From an uncultured Flavobacteriaceae bacterium (GTDB taxonomy: Bacteria; Bacteroidota; Bacteroidia; Flavobacteriales; Flavobacteriaceae), in contig CANLWB010000005.1 of the NCBI GenBank assembly GCA_947494695.1, positions 124,001-188,000 on the forward strand: 64,000 nucleotides of DNA, read 5' to 3'. The translations under genes and the position numbers were made by a program. Under the pieces are notes generated by a model. That model had not been told where the DNA came from. It was given only the letters and a program-made list of their open reading frames with translations, and ran no database searches. This document shows, piece after piece, positions 19,530 to 26,319 of the stretch. How positions within the stretch are numbered: the first letter of the stretch is position 1; every line of letters begins with the position of its first letter.

Positions 19530-21947
19530 ATGAACTTTTTAATGAACCTACTAAAGAAGACGCTTCTTATGTTGCTTATTCCTTATTCATTTTATGCCCA
19601 AGTTGAAATCAAAGGAATAGTAAAGGATTCATCGAATATTGCCATTGAATTTGCAAACGTAGTTTTAGCATCGAAGGGCAAAGGTGATATCGTTTCTGGC
19701 ACTATAACCGATAAAAAAGGGTACTTCAAATTATTAGCTATTCCAGGAGAATACAAACTAACTATTAGTTATATAGGGCATGCAACGGAGTCCATTAATA
19801 TTCTTTTAAAAGAAAACAAAGATTTAGGTGTTTTTATTTTGAATGAAAGTAGCCGTACTCTAAAGGACGTTGTTATTACCTCACAAAAAAGAGTAATAGA
19901 AAAGAAGGTAGACAGGTTGATTTTTAATGTTGAAAACTCCATTTCGATTTCCGGTGGAGATGTTACAGATATTCTTAAGATAGCTCCATATGTTAGAGTT
20001 AAGAATGATGAAGTTTTGATGATTGGAAAAAGTAACTTGAAAATTCTTGTTAATGGGAACTTAGTGAGGGTGTCTAGAGATAATTTGACGAATTTTTTAA
20101 AATCAATTCCCGCTGATGATATTAAAAAAATTGAAATAATCACGAGCCCTCCGGCGAAGTATGAAGCTGAAGGTAATAGTGGTTTAATTAATATTGTATA
20201 TAAAAAAGGAATTACAAATAGCTGGAAAGCCAGTTTAAGAGGTACGTATACACAATATACGTATCCCGATGGTAGTCTTTCGGGAAGTTTTAGATATAGA
20301 GAAAATAAAACGTCTTTATATATAAATACATCCTATGGCAAAGGATCTAAGCAAATCACAGACACGAATATATTTGAATTTGATAGTCAGTTTTGGGATA
20401 GTAAAAACCCTAGACGTATTTTCTACGATAATAGTTTAAACACCAGAATTGCACTTGATTATCATTGGAGCGATCATTTAACCACAGGATTTCAATATCA
20501 AATAGGATATAATGAAATGAGAATCGAGAATAATAATGATGTAGCAAAAATTATAGACAAGAGCTTATCAATAATAGATTCTACCATAGTTTCTAAATCT
20601 AAGTTCAACCAAACGAACCCATTACATTCTATTAATTTTTATGCAGATTATAAATTAGATTCTATAGGAAAAAAAATCTCTTTCAATTTAGACTATTTTA
20701 CATTTTTAGATACAAGTGGCCGAATATATAACTCGTCTAATTTCTTGCCAAATGGACAGGAAACCCCAGATAGTTTTAGTTCTGGTCATAACACTGGCGA
20801 ACAAAACATTAATAATTATTCTTTTAGAGCAGATGTCGAATTTCCTTTAAAAGAAATTAACTTAAACTTTGGAGGGAAACTTTCTTTTATAAACTCAGAT
20901 AATGATACGCGCTTTTTTGATTTAACAACAGGAGTTCCAATATTAGATTTAAATCAAACCAATCAATTTGAGTATAAAGAAAATAATATAGCTTTTTATG
21001 TTTCAGGCAATAAAAGTTTTAATGAAAAATGGAATACAAAAGTAGGCTTTAGGATAGAAAGTACCCATTCAAAAGGTTTGTCATTTCAGCTTAACCAAAT
21101 AAATAAAAATGATTATATAAAGGTGTTTCCCAGTGGATATATTAATTATACTCCAAATAATAACCATAGTTTTTCTCTAAGCTATAATAAGAGAATATCC
21201 AGACCAGATTTTGAATATTTGAATCCCTTTAGAATTACACAGAATCCATATTTATTTGTAGAAGGTAACCCTTTTTTACAACCATCGTTTTCCGATAATC
21301 TTGAGTTTACATATCTAAATAGAGAGAAATGGATAAACAGTATTTACTTTTCTCATATAAAATCTGGGTTTGGTCAAATAGCGGTTGTAAATGTTGATAC
21401 AAGAGTTCGAGGTATAATTCCCCAAAATTATTATAACGGCTACACATTAGGATTAACAGAATCTTATACATTAAAAAAATGGAAAGGATGGGAAAGCATA
21501 AATACTTGTAATGTTAATTACAGTTATGCAGATGCTCTTTTAGATTATATAAATGATAGGCGTAACGGTACTAATGTATACCTATCTACCAATAATAATT
21601 TTACATTGAATAAAGACAAAACCATCATGTCCAGTATAGACGCATGGTACAATTTTGCAGGTGTTTACGATATTTATGAAACCTCATCTAGCTCTAACCT
21701 GAATCTCTCTTTCAAGTTTTTGTTCTTACAAAAAGATTTACAGTTAACTATTACAGGTAGTGATTTGTTTAAAAGTCAAATTACAGAAGTTACAGCATTT
21801 AGCAATAATGTTAAAACAACCTACGAAAACTATTATGATACAAGAAGACTTCGGTTTTCCTTGAGATATAATTTTGGAAATAAAAAAATTAAAGTGAATC
21901 GAAAAGATTTTGGCAACGAAGAAGAAAAAGGAAGAACTGGAAATTAA
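19530..21947 (+). CDS. TonB-dependent-receptor-like outer membrane protein
   Basis: An 805-residue outer-membrane protein. A signal peptide (KKTLLMLLIPYSFYAQ) precedes a carboxypeptidase-like regulatory beta-sandwich (about 22-105, with EIKGIVKDSSNIAIEFANVV and KGYFKLLAIPGEYKL). Next come a plug-like domain (about 110-215, with the conserved end PPAKYEAEGNSGLINIVYKK) and a large aromatic-rich barrel. This is the arrangement of the flavobacterial receptor family with an OMP_b-brl_3 barrel. A second ATG at 19542 gives a better signal peptide. It ends 132 bases before the first precursor and is codirectional. It may import a nutrient, release or re-import the RiPP product, or simply border the cluster. 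Confidence 0.85.
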   Translation: MNFLMNLLKKTLLMLLIPYSFYAQVEIKGIVKDSSNIAIEFANVVLASKGKGDIVSGTITDKKGYFKLLAIPGEYKLTISYIGHATESINILLKENKDLGVFILNESSRTLKDVVITSQKRVIEKKVDRLIFNVENSISISGGDVTDILKIAPYVRVKNDEVLMIGKSNLKILVNGNLVRVSRDNLTNFLKSIPADDIKKIEIITSPPAKYEAEGNSGLINIVYKKGITNSWKASLRGTYTQYTYPDGSLSGSFRYRENKTSLYINTSYGKGSKQITDTNIFEFDSQFWDSKNPRRIFYDNSLNTRIALDYHWSDHLTTGFQYQIGYNEMRIENNNDVAKIIDKSLSIIDSTIVSKSKFNQTNPLHSINFYADYKLDSIGKKISFNLDYFTFLDTSGRIYNSSNFLPNGQETPDSFSSGHNTGEQNINNYSFRADVEFPLKEINLNFGGKLSFINSDNDTRFFDLTTGVPILDLNQTNQFEYKENNIAFYVSGNKSFNEKWNTKVGFRIESTHSKGLSFQLNQINKNDYIKVFPSGYINYTPNNNHSFSLSYNKRISRPDFEYLNPFRITQNPYLFVEGNPFLQPSFSDNLEFTYLNREKWINSIYFSHIKSGFGQIAVVNVDTRVRGIIPQNYYNGYTLGLTESYTLKKWKGWESINTCNVNYSYADALLDYINDRRNGTNVYLSTNNNFTLNKDKTIMSSIDAWYNFAGVYDIYETSSSSNLNLSFKFLFLQKDLQLTITGSDLFKSQITEVTAFSNNVKTTYENYYDTRRLRFSLRYNFGNKKIKVNRKDFGNEEEKGRTGN

Positions 21948-22079
21948 ATATGAAAATATAACGACGAATTCTTAAAAATATATAAAAGTAAACTTGCAAG
22001 TTTAAATGTGTCCGAGAGAAGCTTTATGACAAGAAAATGCAGCTTAATTTGTTAATTAATATTATTAAAACCATTGATT
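21948..22079 (+). promoter_or_regulatory. Leader region of the first precursor gene
   Basis: 132 bases between the receptor stop and the first precursor ATG. Unlike the gaps before copies 2 and 3, it does not carry their conserved 55-base upstream sequence, except for a loosely similar TTAATTaatattattaaaa stretch just before the ATG. It may hold the promoter of the precursor array; no convincing TAnnTTTG match was found, so read-through from the receptor gene is also possible. Confidence 0.3.
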
Positions 22080-22226
22080 ATGAAAAAAATCAAATTGAAC
22101 AAAGGTTTACAGCTTAATAAAAAAGTAGTAAGCAAATTACAAGAAGAGCAGTTAGCCAATGTTAAGGGTGGAGCATTACCACCGGCTGGTTCATGTGGAA
22201 TAGCATCTTGTAATGGGAATGACTAA
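22080..22226 (+). CDS. Class I lanthipeptide-like precursor peptide, copy 1
   Basis: A 48-residue RiPP precursor. The Lys/Leu/Asn-rich leader (KKIKLNKGLQLNKKVVSKL) is of the Bacteroidetes natural-product type and ends in the double-glycine site G30-G31 within LANVKGG, which fits cleavage by the C39 exporter at 26320. The 17-residue core carries S38-C39-G-I-A-S43-C44 after a Pro/Ala stretch and ends NGND. Two Ser and two Cys allow up to two (methyl)lanthionine rings. It differs from copy 2 at core residues 33, 41, 47 and 48 and at a few leader positions. It was too short for a 60-residue ORF cutoff; the ATG was found from the repeat structure. Confidence 0.9.
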   Translation: MKKIKLNKGLQLNKKVVSKLQEEQLANVKGGALPPAGSCGIASCNGND

Positions 22227-22311
22227 TAGTTGATAAAAAAGACACCCCAAAACAACCACAGGTTAATTATTTAACCAAAATTAATTAGTAATAATTTTAA
22301 TATCATTTATT

Positions 22312-22458
22312 ATGAAAAAAATCAAATTGAACAAAGGCCTACAACTTAATAAAGAAGTAGTAAGCAAATTGCAAGAAGAGCAGTTATCTAATGTTAAAGG
22401 AGGAGCAAAACCACCAGCTGGTTCATGTGGAGTAGCATCTTGTAATGGGAAGGAATAA
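22312..22458 (+). CDS. Class I lanthipeptide-like precursor peptide, copy 2
   Basis: A 48-residue precursor. The leader is the same as copy 1 except K15 to E and A26 to S. The double-glycine site is G30-G31, and the core begins AKPPAGSCGVASC and ends NGKE. Its start lies 232 bases after that of copy 1 and 230 bases before that of copy 3, and the non-coding sequence is duplicated along with the gene. The substitutions are conservative and the Ser/Cys spacing is untouched, which indicates selection on the peptide rather than decay. Ring-forming residues are S38, C39, S43 and C44. Confidence 0.9.
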   Translation: MKKIKLNKGLQLNKEVVSKLQEEQLSNVKGGAKPPAGSCGVASCNGKE

Positions 22459-22541
22459 TAGTTGATAAAAAGACAACCTCGAATTACTACAGGTTAATTA
22501 TTTACCAAAATTAATTAGTAATAATTTTAATATCATTTATT

Positions 22542-22706
22542 ATGAAAAAAATCAAATTGAACAAAGGTTTACAGCTTAATAAAGAAGTAGTAAGCAAATT
22601 ACAAGAAGAGGAGTTATCTAATGTTAAAGGAGGGAAGGCTCCTGCTGGTTCTTGTGGAGTAGCATCTTGTAATACTAAGGCAGATAGACCTGTTGATCCC
22701 GATTGA
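22542..22706 (+). CDS. Class I lanthipeptide-like precursor peptide, copy 3 with longer tail
   Basis: A 54-residue precursor with the same leader and GG site (G30-G31). The core is one residue shorter before the motif (KAPAG) and then has S37-C38-G-V-A-S42-C43. The tail differs from copies 1 and 2: after CN it continues TKADRPVDPD and stops, adding an acidic, proline-containing extension. T45 offers an extra dehydratable residue. If made, its product would share the ring region and differ at the C-terminus. A terminator-like hairpin follows the stop by 46 bases. Confidence 0.9.
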   Translation: MKKIKLNKGLQLNKEVVSKLQEEELSNVKGGKAPAGSCGVASCNTKADRPVDPD

Positions 22707-22713
22707 TATTGTG

Positions 22714-22744
22714 TTTAAACTATGAATATTGTTTATAGTTTAAA
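22714..22744 (+). terminator. A/T-rich hairpin after the precursor array
   Basis: A perfect 10-base inverted repeat, TTTAAACTAT (22714-22723) and ATAGTTTAAA (22735-22744), with an 11-base loop, lies directly after the stop of copy 3. It is weak in G/C and lacks a following T run, so by itself it is more likely a processing or stability element than a terminator. It forms a tandem with the stronger hairpin 8 bases later. Confidence 0.5.
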
Positions 22745-22752
22745 GATAATTT

Positions 22753-22786
22753 AGTAGCTAGCTTGAATACTAGCTAGCTACTTTTT
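22753..22786 (+). terminator. Rho-independent terminator/attenuator between precursors and enzymes
   Basis: AGTAGCTAGC (22753-22762) pairs perfectly with GCTAGCTACT (22773-22782) around a 10-base loop, and five T follow from 22782. Its place after three precursor copies and before the biosynthetic genes suggests partial termination, giving much more precursor than enzyme mRNA, as in many RiPP operons. Confidence 0.8.
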
Positions 22787-22810
22787 CTGTAAAGGATCAA
22801 GTCAAATAAA

Positions 22811-22835
22811 TGACTTCATTGTCTATTTGAAGTCA
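22811..22835 (+). other. Third hairpin upstream of the divergent precursor
   Basis: TGACTTCA (22811-22818) and TGAAGTCA (22828-22835) form an 8-base perfect stem with a 9-base loop, 25 bases before the ATG at 22861. No T run follows. It could be an operator or an mRNA 5' structure that affects translation of the fourth precursor. Confidence 0.4.
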
Positions 22836-22860
22836 GAATGAAGAATAAATAACTTTAAGC

Positions 22861-23052
22861 ATGATAAGTTTAAATAAAAAATTACAATTGAATAAGGAGA
22901 TTGTTTCTCATCTTCAAGAAAGTTTATTGACTTTAGACCCTGAAAAAAAAGCAGTTGCCTCATGTCTATTGTACTCTTGCCGTACCGTAAAATGCACAGA
23001 AAATTCTTGTAAACCCAAATCAAATAATATTATTGATAACAAAAAGTATTAA
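22861..23052 (+). CDS. Divergent fourth RiPP precursor without double-glycine site
   Basis: A 63-residue peptide. Residues 4-20 (LNKKLQLNKEIVSHLQE) align with the leader of the three upstream precursors, which places it in the same family. It lacks the NVKGG end: the leader runs on as SLLTLDPEKKAVA. The core-like part has S34-C35-L-L-Y-S39-C40, the same SCxxxSC pattern as the triplicated peptides, then C45 and S49-C50, so the four Cys sit at exact five-residue intervals. T42, T46 and S54 are further candidates for dehydration. Its last 20 bases overlap the TTG start of the LanC-like gene, which suggests translational coupling. Whether the C39 exporter can mature it is doubtful. Confidence 0.8.
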   Translation: MISLNKKLQLNKEIVSHLQESLLTLDPEKKAVASCLLYSCRTVKCTENSCKPKSNNIIDNKKY

Positions 23053-24205
23053 CATAAAACCAAGATTGATTCGAGATGCTTTAATAAAAAATGATTCTAA
23101 GTTTATTAACATGGGGATCTTAGATGGATTGTTAGGAGCGTCATTATTTCATTATTATTATTTCTTATACACAAATAACAAAATTTATCTTAATGATGTT
23201 ACAAGGTATTTAGAAAAGTGTATAGACACTATAGGAGAAGCGTATAAAGGATCTAATATTATAAATGATATAATAGATTTAGGAAATTACATGTTTTTCT
23301 TATATAAGGAAAATTTTTTTGATAAAGATGATATTAATGAGTTCCTGTTTGATTCTGATGAGATAATTAAAGGTTTTTTATTGGAAGAAATTGAGAAAAA
23401 CAATCTTAACCCAATGTTTGGAGCTATTAAAGCTGGCTATTACTTTTTAAATAGGTTAGAGTTTAAAGACGTAAACTCAGAGCTTTTAAGTTTATTGAAG
23501 GGTATAGATAAACAGGCTCATAAATTTAAGGATTCGGTATATTGGGAATCGACACTTAAATCTCCTGAAAAACCGCTTGTTGAACTGGGAGGGATACATG
23601 GCGTATCTGGCGTTGTTAACTTTTTACTTCAAGCCTATTCAAAAGGAGTAAACTATCCAAATTTAAAATCTTTAATACAAAAAGGGCTTAATTTTTTATA
23701 TGAGTTCAATGAAAAAAAAGGAACAAACTGGTTTAGGGTAGAAGCTACAGAAAACAGGAAATTAAATTATCAGGATTTGGCTTATGGAGATATAGGAATA
23801 GGTTATACCTTTCTAAATGCCGGACAGATTTTACAAAATGATCGTTTTAGTTCAATAGGTAAAGAGATTATAGAAAATGCAGCAAAATTTAGAGATAATA
23901 GTAGACATCATATTAAAGATGCCAGTCTTTTTTATGGAGCTTCTGGTTTGTCTGCATTGATGAATAAACTCAATAAAACACTAAACAGTCCAATTTTAAG
24001 GGAATCTGAAGTGTATTGGACACAAATGACTTTAAAAATGGATGATAAAAAATCGATCTGGGCCGGTTATCTCTCAAACTATAACGCACAGCATGATTAC
24101 ACGCATTTGTCTTTTTCAGAAGGCATCTGTGGTATAGGAATTATGCTAATGGCTCAAGAAAAAGGCTTGGATCATGATTATTTGCGCTTTCTAAATTTTT
24201 ATTAA
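23033..24205 (+). CDS. LanC-like protein lacking all zinc ligands
   Basis: A 390-residue protein of the lanthionine-synthetase C fold, with repeated helical segments such as GILDGLLGASLFHYYYF and GIHGVSGVVNFLLQ. In LanC the catalytic zinc is held by Cys, Cys and His in the WCYGD and CHG motifs. Here these read LAYGD (A250) and FYG (F300-Y301), so every ligand is gone, while the active-site HG (H189) and the glycine motifs between helices remain. It probably cannot activate Cys thiols. A scaffold, leader-binding or regulatory role is possible, perhaps paired with the LanC at 28709 or devoted to the fourth peptide. The start is a TTG inside the preceding gene; no nearer ATG preserves the first helix (the next is 23111). 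Confidence 0.85.
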   Translation: MITKSINIKPRLIRDALIKNDSKFINMGILDGLLGASLFHYYYFLYTNNKIYLNDVTRYLEKCIDTIGEAYKGSNIINDIIDLGNYMFFLYKENFFDKDDINEFLFDSDEIIKGFLLEEIEKNNLNPMFGAIKAGYYFLNRLEFKDVNSELLSLLKGIDKQAHKFKDSVYWESTLKSPEKPLVELGGIHGVSGVVNFLLQAYSKGVNYPNLKSLIQKGLNFLYEFNEKKGTNWFRVEATENRKLNYQDLAYGDIGIGYTFLNAGQILQNDRFSSIGKEIIENAAKFRDNSRHHIKDASLFYGASGLSALMNKLNKTLNSPILRESEVYWTQMTLKMDDKKSIWAGYLSNYNAQHDYTHLSFSEGICGIGIMLMAQEKGLDHDYLRFLNFY

Positions 24206-24339
24206 GAGATTTTGAGGTGTAAAAAGACCTTCAAAATATATATTTAGAATTAATTCAGTTTATCTGGTCTAATTTTTTACTAATCAATATAAATGCAAGA
24301 ACTTAAACTACTTAAAATATAAATACGCGATGTGAAAAT

Positions 24340-25287
24340 ATGGGAAATATCAAATTAGGAATTATAGAATTAGGGTATAGAGAAGGTACAGATGGCTTGA
24401 GTATTCTTGAGCAAATTATAAACTATACCATAGAGGCAGAAGAAAAAGGCTTTTCCAGGTTTTGGTTAGCAGAACATCATTACACGCATTATAATCATCC
24501 TTTTTCAAATGGAGAGATACTGCTCACGATATTAGCCGGAATGACAGAAAAAATTAGAGTAGGTACTGCAGGAACATCTATTAGTTTGTATTCTCCTTAT
24601 TCTACAGCTACGAATTTTAAAATGCTTAATAATCTATATTCTAATAGAGTAGATTTAGGGCTATCAAAGGGAATTCCAGATAGTAAGCGTATCATAAATC
24701 TTGCTAATAAGGAATTAAGCGAAGATACATATTTTGACGTTTTCAATAAGAATTTAAGCGAAATTGTAGATCTGTTCCATAATGAAGAAAAGAATTTCAA
24801 AGAAGATAAACTTTTAATTCCGCCTTATGGCGGATCAATACCAGAACTATGGTATTTGTCAGGCTCATATCGCAATTTCAATACGATAATTGAGCACAAA
24901 CTAAATTTCTGTAGATCCATATTCCATGGTACTGGACAAAAAATGGAATATAACAAAGACGAACTTATAGCCTGTAAATCGAAATATTATGAAAAGAACG
25001 GTTTTTATCCAAAAATAGCAATCGCGCTAGCCGTTTATATAGATACAACGTTAGAAGAAGCGACCAAAAAGGTTAATAGTTTTATAGCGGAGACAAAATC
25101 AAGCAAACGTGAAGCTTTTAAAATAATACCTACAACCATTAATCTGTTTCATGAAATGCTTTTAACATATCAGGAAAATTTTGGTGTAGATGAGTTTATA
25201 ATTTACGATTTCGCTATAACTAATGAAATGAAAATTGAAAATTTAGAATTAATAAGTGAAAAGTTTAATTTATTAACACTGGTATGA
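24340..25287 (+). CDS. Luciferase-like flavin-dependent oxidoreductase, first of a pair
   Basis: A 315-residue TIM-barrel protein of the bacterial luciferase-like (LLM) superfamily. The N-terminus KLGIIELGYREGTDG, the LAEHH at 43-47 (matching the EHH of luciferase subunits), GTAGTSISLYSPY and VDLGLSKG are family landmarks. Members use FMNH2 or F420. No lux genes are near, so light emission is not implied. In lanthipeptide pathways an LLM-type reductase class (LanJC) hydrogenates dehydroalanine to D-alanine, so reduction or oxidation of the modified core is the leading inference. It overlaps the next gene by 4 bases (ATGA) and follows the LanC-like gene by 134 bases. Confidence 0.88.
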   Translation: MGNIKLGIIELGYREGTDGLSILEQIINYTIEAEEKGFSRFWLAEHHYTHYNHPFSNGEILLTILAGMTEKIRVGTAGTSISLYSPYSTATNFKMLNNLYSNRVDLGLSKGIPDSKRIINLANKELSEDTYFDVFNKNLSEIVDLFHNEEKNFKEDKLLIPPYGGSIPELWYLSGSYRNFNTIIEHKLNFCRSIFHGTGQKMEYNKDELIACKSKYYEKNGFYPKIAIALAVYIDTTLEEATKKVNSFIAETKSSKREAFKIIPTTINLFHEMLLTYQENFGVDEFIIYDFAITNEMKIENLELISEKFNLLTLV

Positions 25288-26252
25288 CAGATAATAACAT
25301 AAGAATAGGACTTTTAGAGTACGGTTATAGAATTGGTAAAGATGGGATGACAACGCTTGAGGAAATCATAGATTATGCCGTAGAGGCGGATAAACTTGGA
25401 TTTTCCAGATTTTGGATGGGAGAACATCATGGAGCACTTACCACAACTGCTTTTACAAATCCTGATTTATTGATTGGTATTATTGCAGGAATGACCGATA
25501 CTATTAAAGTTGGTTCTGCAGGCTCTACAATATTAATTCATAATGCTTACCCAGTAGTAACGAACTATAAGTTAATGAACAATCTTTTTTATGATAGAAT
25601 AGATTTAGGTTTAGCAAAGGGGAGAGGTCTTATTGAAACTGATGATGCTGTTAAGATGGTAGAAAACCCTAACATTATTAAAAATTTTATGGGGCATTTT
25701 AACAGTAAACTCAAATTAATTTACGATTTGCTTTACAATGAGAAGAAAAACTTCGAAGAGAATAAAATAGTAATACCTCCATTTGGTGGTAAGCCTCCGG
25801 AAATGTGGTGCTTATCAACTTCTTACAAGAATTTTGATACAGCAATTAAATACAAGTTAAACTATAGCAGGTCGTTATTTCATTCATTGCCTGGTGATGA
25901 TCAGTATAAAAAGGAAGAACTTTTAAAATTTAAGCAAGATTTTTTCAATACACACAAAATTTACCCAAAGATAAACCTAGGTATCTCCGTTTGTATTGGT
26001 AAAACTATGACAGATGCTCATAAAGAACTTGATAAATTATATCAGCATTATGGAAAGGGAGAAAATGAACCGTTCAAAATATTTCCTGTAACTATAGAGT
26101 CTTTACATGAATTATTGTTGGAGTATCAGTATTTATATGGTATTGATGAATTCATCATTCATGATTTAACAAATGATTCCAATAGAATGCTTACTAACAT
26201 TAGGGAAATAAGTGAAAAATTTAATCTAGAGAAAGTAGTTGCCGTTAATTAA
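25284..26252 (+). CDS. Luciferase-like flavin-dependent oxidoreductase, second of a pair
   Basis: A 322-residue paralogue of the preceding protein, with the same landmarks (RIGLLEYGYRIGKDG, MGEHH at 45-49, GSAGSTILIHNAYP, IDLGLAKG) and clear similarity along the whole length, so the two arose by tandem duplication. The ATGA overlap couples their translation, a usual arrangement for subunits made in equal amounts. A heterodimer like LuxA/LuxB is therefore plausible, with one subunit catalytic and the other structural. The residues after EHH differ (HYTHYNHPF versus HGALTTTAF), which points to divergent active sites. The exporter gene follows by 67 bases. Confidence 0.88.
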   Translation: MTDNNIRIGLLEYGYRIGKDGMTTLEEIIDYAVEADKLGFSRFWMGEHHGALTTTAFTNPDLLIGIIAGMTDTIKVGSAGSTILIHNAYPVVTNYKLMNNLFYDRIDLGLAKGRGLIETDDAVKMVENPNIIKNFMGHFNSKLKLIYDLLYNEKKNFEENKIVIPPFGGKPPEMWCLSTSYKNFDTAIKYKLNYSRSLFHSLPGDDQYKKEELLKFKQDFFNTHKIYPKINLGISVCIGKTMTDAHKELDKLYQHYGKGENEPFKIFPVTIESLHELLLEYQYLYGIDEFIIHDLTNDSNRMLTNIREISEKFNLEKVVAVN

Positions 26253-26319
26253 AATAGCTAATCTTTCTATATAAATACAATGTGATCTTATTATAAATAT
26301 TGAGACAGGGTAAAACTTT

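Larger units (their letters stand above)
22080..22706 (+). repeat. Tandem triplication of the precursor unit (period about 231 bases)
   Basis: Three direct copies start at 22080, 22312 and 22542. Copies 2 and 3 share nearly identical upstream sequence, including AATTTTAATATCATTTATT immediately before the ATG. The roughly 85 bases after the stops of copies 1 and 2 (starting TAGTTGATAAAAA) are also alike. The unit therefore duplicated as gene plus spacer, most simply by unequal recombination. Divergence is concentrated at the 3' end of the core and in the spacer. Confidence 0.9.

Noticed and set aside
24340-26252. A bioluminescence operon
   Set aside because: No luxCDE-type reductase or synthetase genes occur nearby, and the genes are embedded in a peptide-modification operon
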